Made by a program: the position numbers and the translations under genes. 7,799 nucleotides of DNA from JBBIRT01 sp037441725 (GTDB lineage Bacteria; Desulfobacterota; BSN033; UBA1163): positions 1 through 7,799 of the forward strand of contig JBBIRT010000143.1 of the NCBI GenBank assembly GCA_037441725.1, written 5' to 3'. Below, piece by piece: positions 6,412 to 7,799 of the stretch; the first letter of the stretch is position 1, and each line of letters starts with the position of its first letter. Under the pieces are notes generated by a model that was given only the letters and a program-made list of their open reading frames with translations, was not told the DNA's origin and did no database searches.

Positions 6412-7758
6412 ATGTTCGTTAAATTTTTACTGAGTTTTCTTTTTATTGTGGTTGTCTTCTTTCTCTGGTTTTCCTACCAGAATCCTTTACGGGTGGAACT
6501 CCATTTTTTTGAGAAGACCTATGAAATAGAGCTTTCTCTCCTGATGATCTCTTCCTTTATCTTTGGAGCCTTATTAATCTTTATCGGCACTCTTGCTCGG
6601 GATACCAAGAGGGCCATTGAAGACTACTTCAAGGCTCACCAAAGAAAGGTAGAGGAATCCCTCAAGGAGGAATTGAATAAGGGGATGGAAGTATTTCTTA
6701 AGGGAGATCTGGTCAAGGCCAAAACTTACTTCTCTGAGGTTTTAAAAAGAGATCCCACCAAAATAGACCTCTATCTCCGTCTCTCTGAGATTGCCCTTCA
6801 AGAAGGAAATGATCAGGAAGCTCTGCATTGGTTGGGAAAAGGGGAGTTGATTGATCTGAAGAACCGAGAAATCCTCTTCCATCAAGCAGAGGTGTATCAA
6901 CGAATGAAACGATTTGATGAGGCCATCCGTACCTTGACCCGTCTTATTAGTATAGATGAGACCAATCTCAAGGCCCTGAAAAGTTTGAGGCAGATCTATC
7001 AGAATAGCAAAAGGTGGGAGGAAGCGATCCGAACCCAAAAAACGATTCTAAAACATACGAAAGGGAAGCAGGCAGAGGAGGAGGAGACCCTCTATTATCT
7101 CGGGCTGAAATATGAGTATGCCAGAGATCTAATCCAACGGGGGGGAGATCGGAATCTGGAGAATGCCCTAAAAGAGGCTAAAGAGATCATCAGGGAACGG
7201 AAGACCTTTCTCCCTGGGTTTGTTCTTTTAGGGGATGTCTATCTCCAGATGGGAAAGTGGACCACTGCTGGAAATATTTGGGGAAAGAGCTTCACCCGGT
7301 TCAAATCGATGGTCTTCATCCTCCGTTTAGAAAATCTTTACCTTAGCCGAGAAGACCCAGGCACCCTCTTTCGTATTTACCAGAGGGCCCTCAAGCATGA
7401 TCCAGAAAATTGGGTGCTGGCCTTCTTTTATGCAAAGCTTTGTTTGAGGCTTGAAATGTTGGATGAGGCCCTCGAGGAGATCAACGAGATCAGTTTAAGG
7501 GTAAAGGATTGCCCTGCCCTTCACAGGCTTCTTGCAGAGATTTACCTCCATAAAAAAGACTTCAGCCGTGCAGCACAAGAGTTTGAAAAGACCTTTGAAC
7601 TGAGTGGAACCTCCTACCTTTCTTTCTTCTGTAGTACCTGTAAAAGAGAATCAAAGGAGTGGATTGCCTATTGCCCTCAATGTCATCATTGGAGTACCTA
7701 TATGATCAAGGAGGCTGAGAAGGTGGTCACCGCACCTTTTTCTCCGATCCACGGATGA
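6412..7758 (+). CDS. LapA-LapB-like fusion: membrane-anchored TPR protein with rubredoxin-type zinc domain
   Basis: In enterobacteria, LapA (small, two membrane segments) and LapB/YciM (TPR plus rubredoxin-like domain) are adjacent genes that control LPS synthesis by steering FtsH-mediated LpxC degradation. Here one 448-residue protein carries both. Residues 3-21 and about 41-62 are membrane helices around a YQNPLRVELHFF segment typical of LapA (DUF1049). A charged linker (63-85) leads into TPR-like helical repeats from about 85 to 400, with clear units near 87-115, 119-148, 154-182 and 187-215. The C-terminus has Cys407-x2-Cys410 and Cys421-P-x-Cys424 followed by HHWST, closely matching the LapB rubredoxin motif. 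The ribosome binding site is weak, so translation may be coupled to the upstream gene six bases away. The domain reading is strong; the LpxC role is inferred from homology. Confidence 0.87.
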   Translation: MFVKFLLSFLFIVVVFFLWFSYQNPLRVELHFFEKTYEIELSLLMISSFIFGALLIFIGTLARDTKRAIEDYFKAHQRKVEESLKEELNKGMEVFLKGDLVKAKTYFSEVLKRDPTKIDLYLRLSEIALQEGNDQEALHWLGKGELIDLKNREILFHQAEVYQRMKRFDEAIRTLTRLISIDETNLKALKSLRQIYQNSKRWEEAIRTQKTILKHTKGKQAEEEETLYYLGLKYEYARDLIQRGGDRNLENALKEAKEIIRERKTFLPGFVLLGDVYLQMGKWTTAGNIWGKSFTRFKSMVFILRLENLYLSREDPGTLFRIYQRALKHDPENWVLAFFYAKLCLRLEMLDEALEEINEISLRVKDCPALHRLLAEIYLHKKDFSRAAQEFEKTFELSGTSYLSFFCSTCKRESKEWIAYCPQCHHWSTYMIKEAEKVVTAPFSPIHG

Positions 7759-7773
7759 TCTTCATGGCCCCAT

Positions 7774-7799
7774 AGAGAAGAACCATGAGGTTTCTCTCT
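7774..7799 (+). other. Terminal hairpin or start of a following gene
   Basis: AGAGAAGAACC (7774-7784) can pair with GGTTTCTCTCT (7789-7799) around an ATGA loop, with one mismatch and one G-T pair. The stem runs to the window edge, so a following T-tract, which would make it a terminator, cannot be seen. Alternatively the ATG at 7785 opens a frame reading MRFLS to the end of the window and could begin another gene, though no good ribosome binding site precedes it. Confidence 0.25.

Noticed and set aside
1..7799. A novel defence, mobile or biosynthetic system
   Set aside because: Every sizeable credible gene belongs to a known housekeeping or regulatory family in conserved order. No CRISPR-like spaced repeats, transposase, integrase, toxin-antitoxin pair or unknown multi-gene cassette was seen.

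Overview
The window is a compact, entirely plus-strand stretch of bacterial chromosome. Its gene order, rplU-rpmA-obg-proB-proA-nadD-rsfS, is a conserved proteobacterial housekeeping cluster. It is followed by a DksA/TraR-family zinc-finger gene and a membrane-anchored TPR protein that looks like a fusion of LapA and LapB. LapA/LapB proteins control lipopolysaccharide synthesis, so the host is a Gram-negative, outer-membrane bacterium. The gene order, moderate GC (estimated by eye) and protein sequences suggest a deltaproteobacterial (Desulfobacterota-like) organism or a near relative. This placement is inference; there is no taxonomic marker such as 16S rRNA here.

Layout. Positions 1-481 carry no gene but hold two long imperfect inverted repeats and a perfect 14-bp palindrome just upstream of rplU. 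Positions 482-1069 encode ribosomal proteins L21 and L27. A 131-bp spacer with a perfect 11-bp inverted repeat precedes the ribosome-assembly GTPase gene obg (1201-2229). Proline synthesis follows: proB (2332-3468) overlaps proA (3465-4733) by 4 bp. NAD synthesis (nadD, 4794-5495) comes next. A 160-bp spacer holds a hairpin and the best sigma-70-type promoter in the window, which would drive rsfS (5656-6000), the dksA-like gene (6016-6405) and the lapA-lapB fusion (6412-7758). The last bases may hold a hairpin or the start of another gene.

How the genes fit together: L21, L27, Obg and RsfS act on the large ribosomal subunit; DksA-like proteins tune transcription to nutrient state; LapAB-type proteins tune LPS synthesis; ProB/ProA and NadD supply proline and NAD. 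The window reads as a growth-control and housekeeping cluster, not a defence or mobile island.

The main anomaly is in proA. An in-frame TGA interrupts the gene where the family has a conserved glycine, and the few codons before it carry further changes that four small edits would exactly restore to consensus. I saw no CRISPR array, tRNA, rRNA, insertion sequence or novel multi-gene system.
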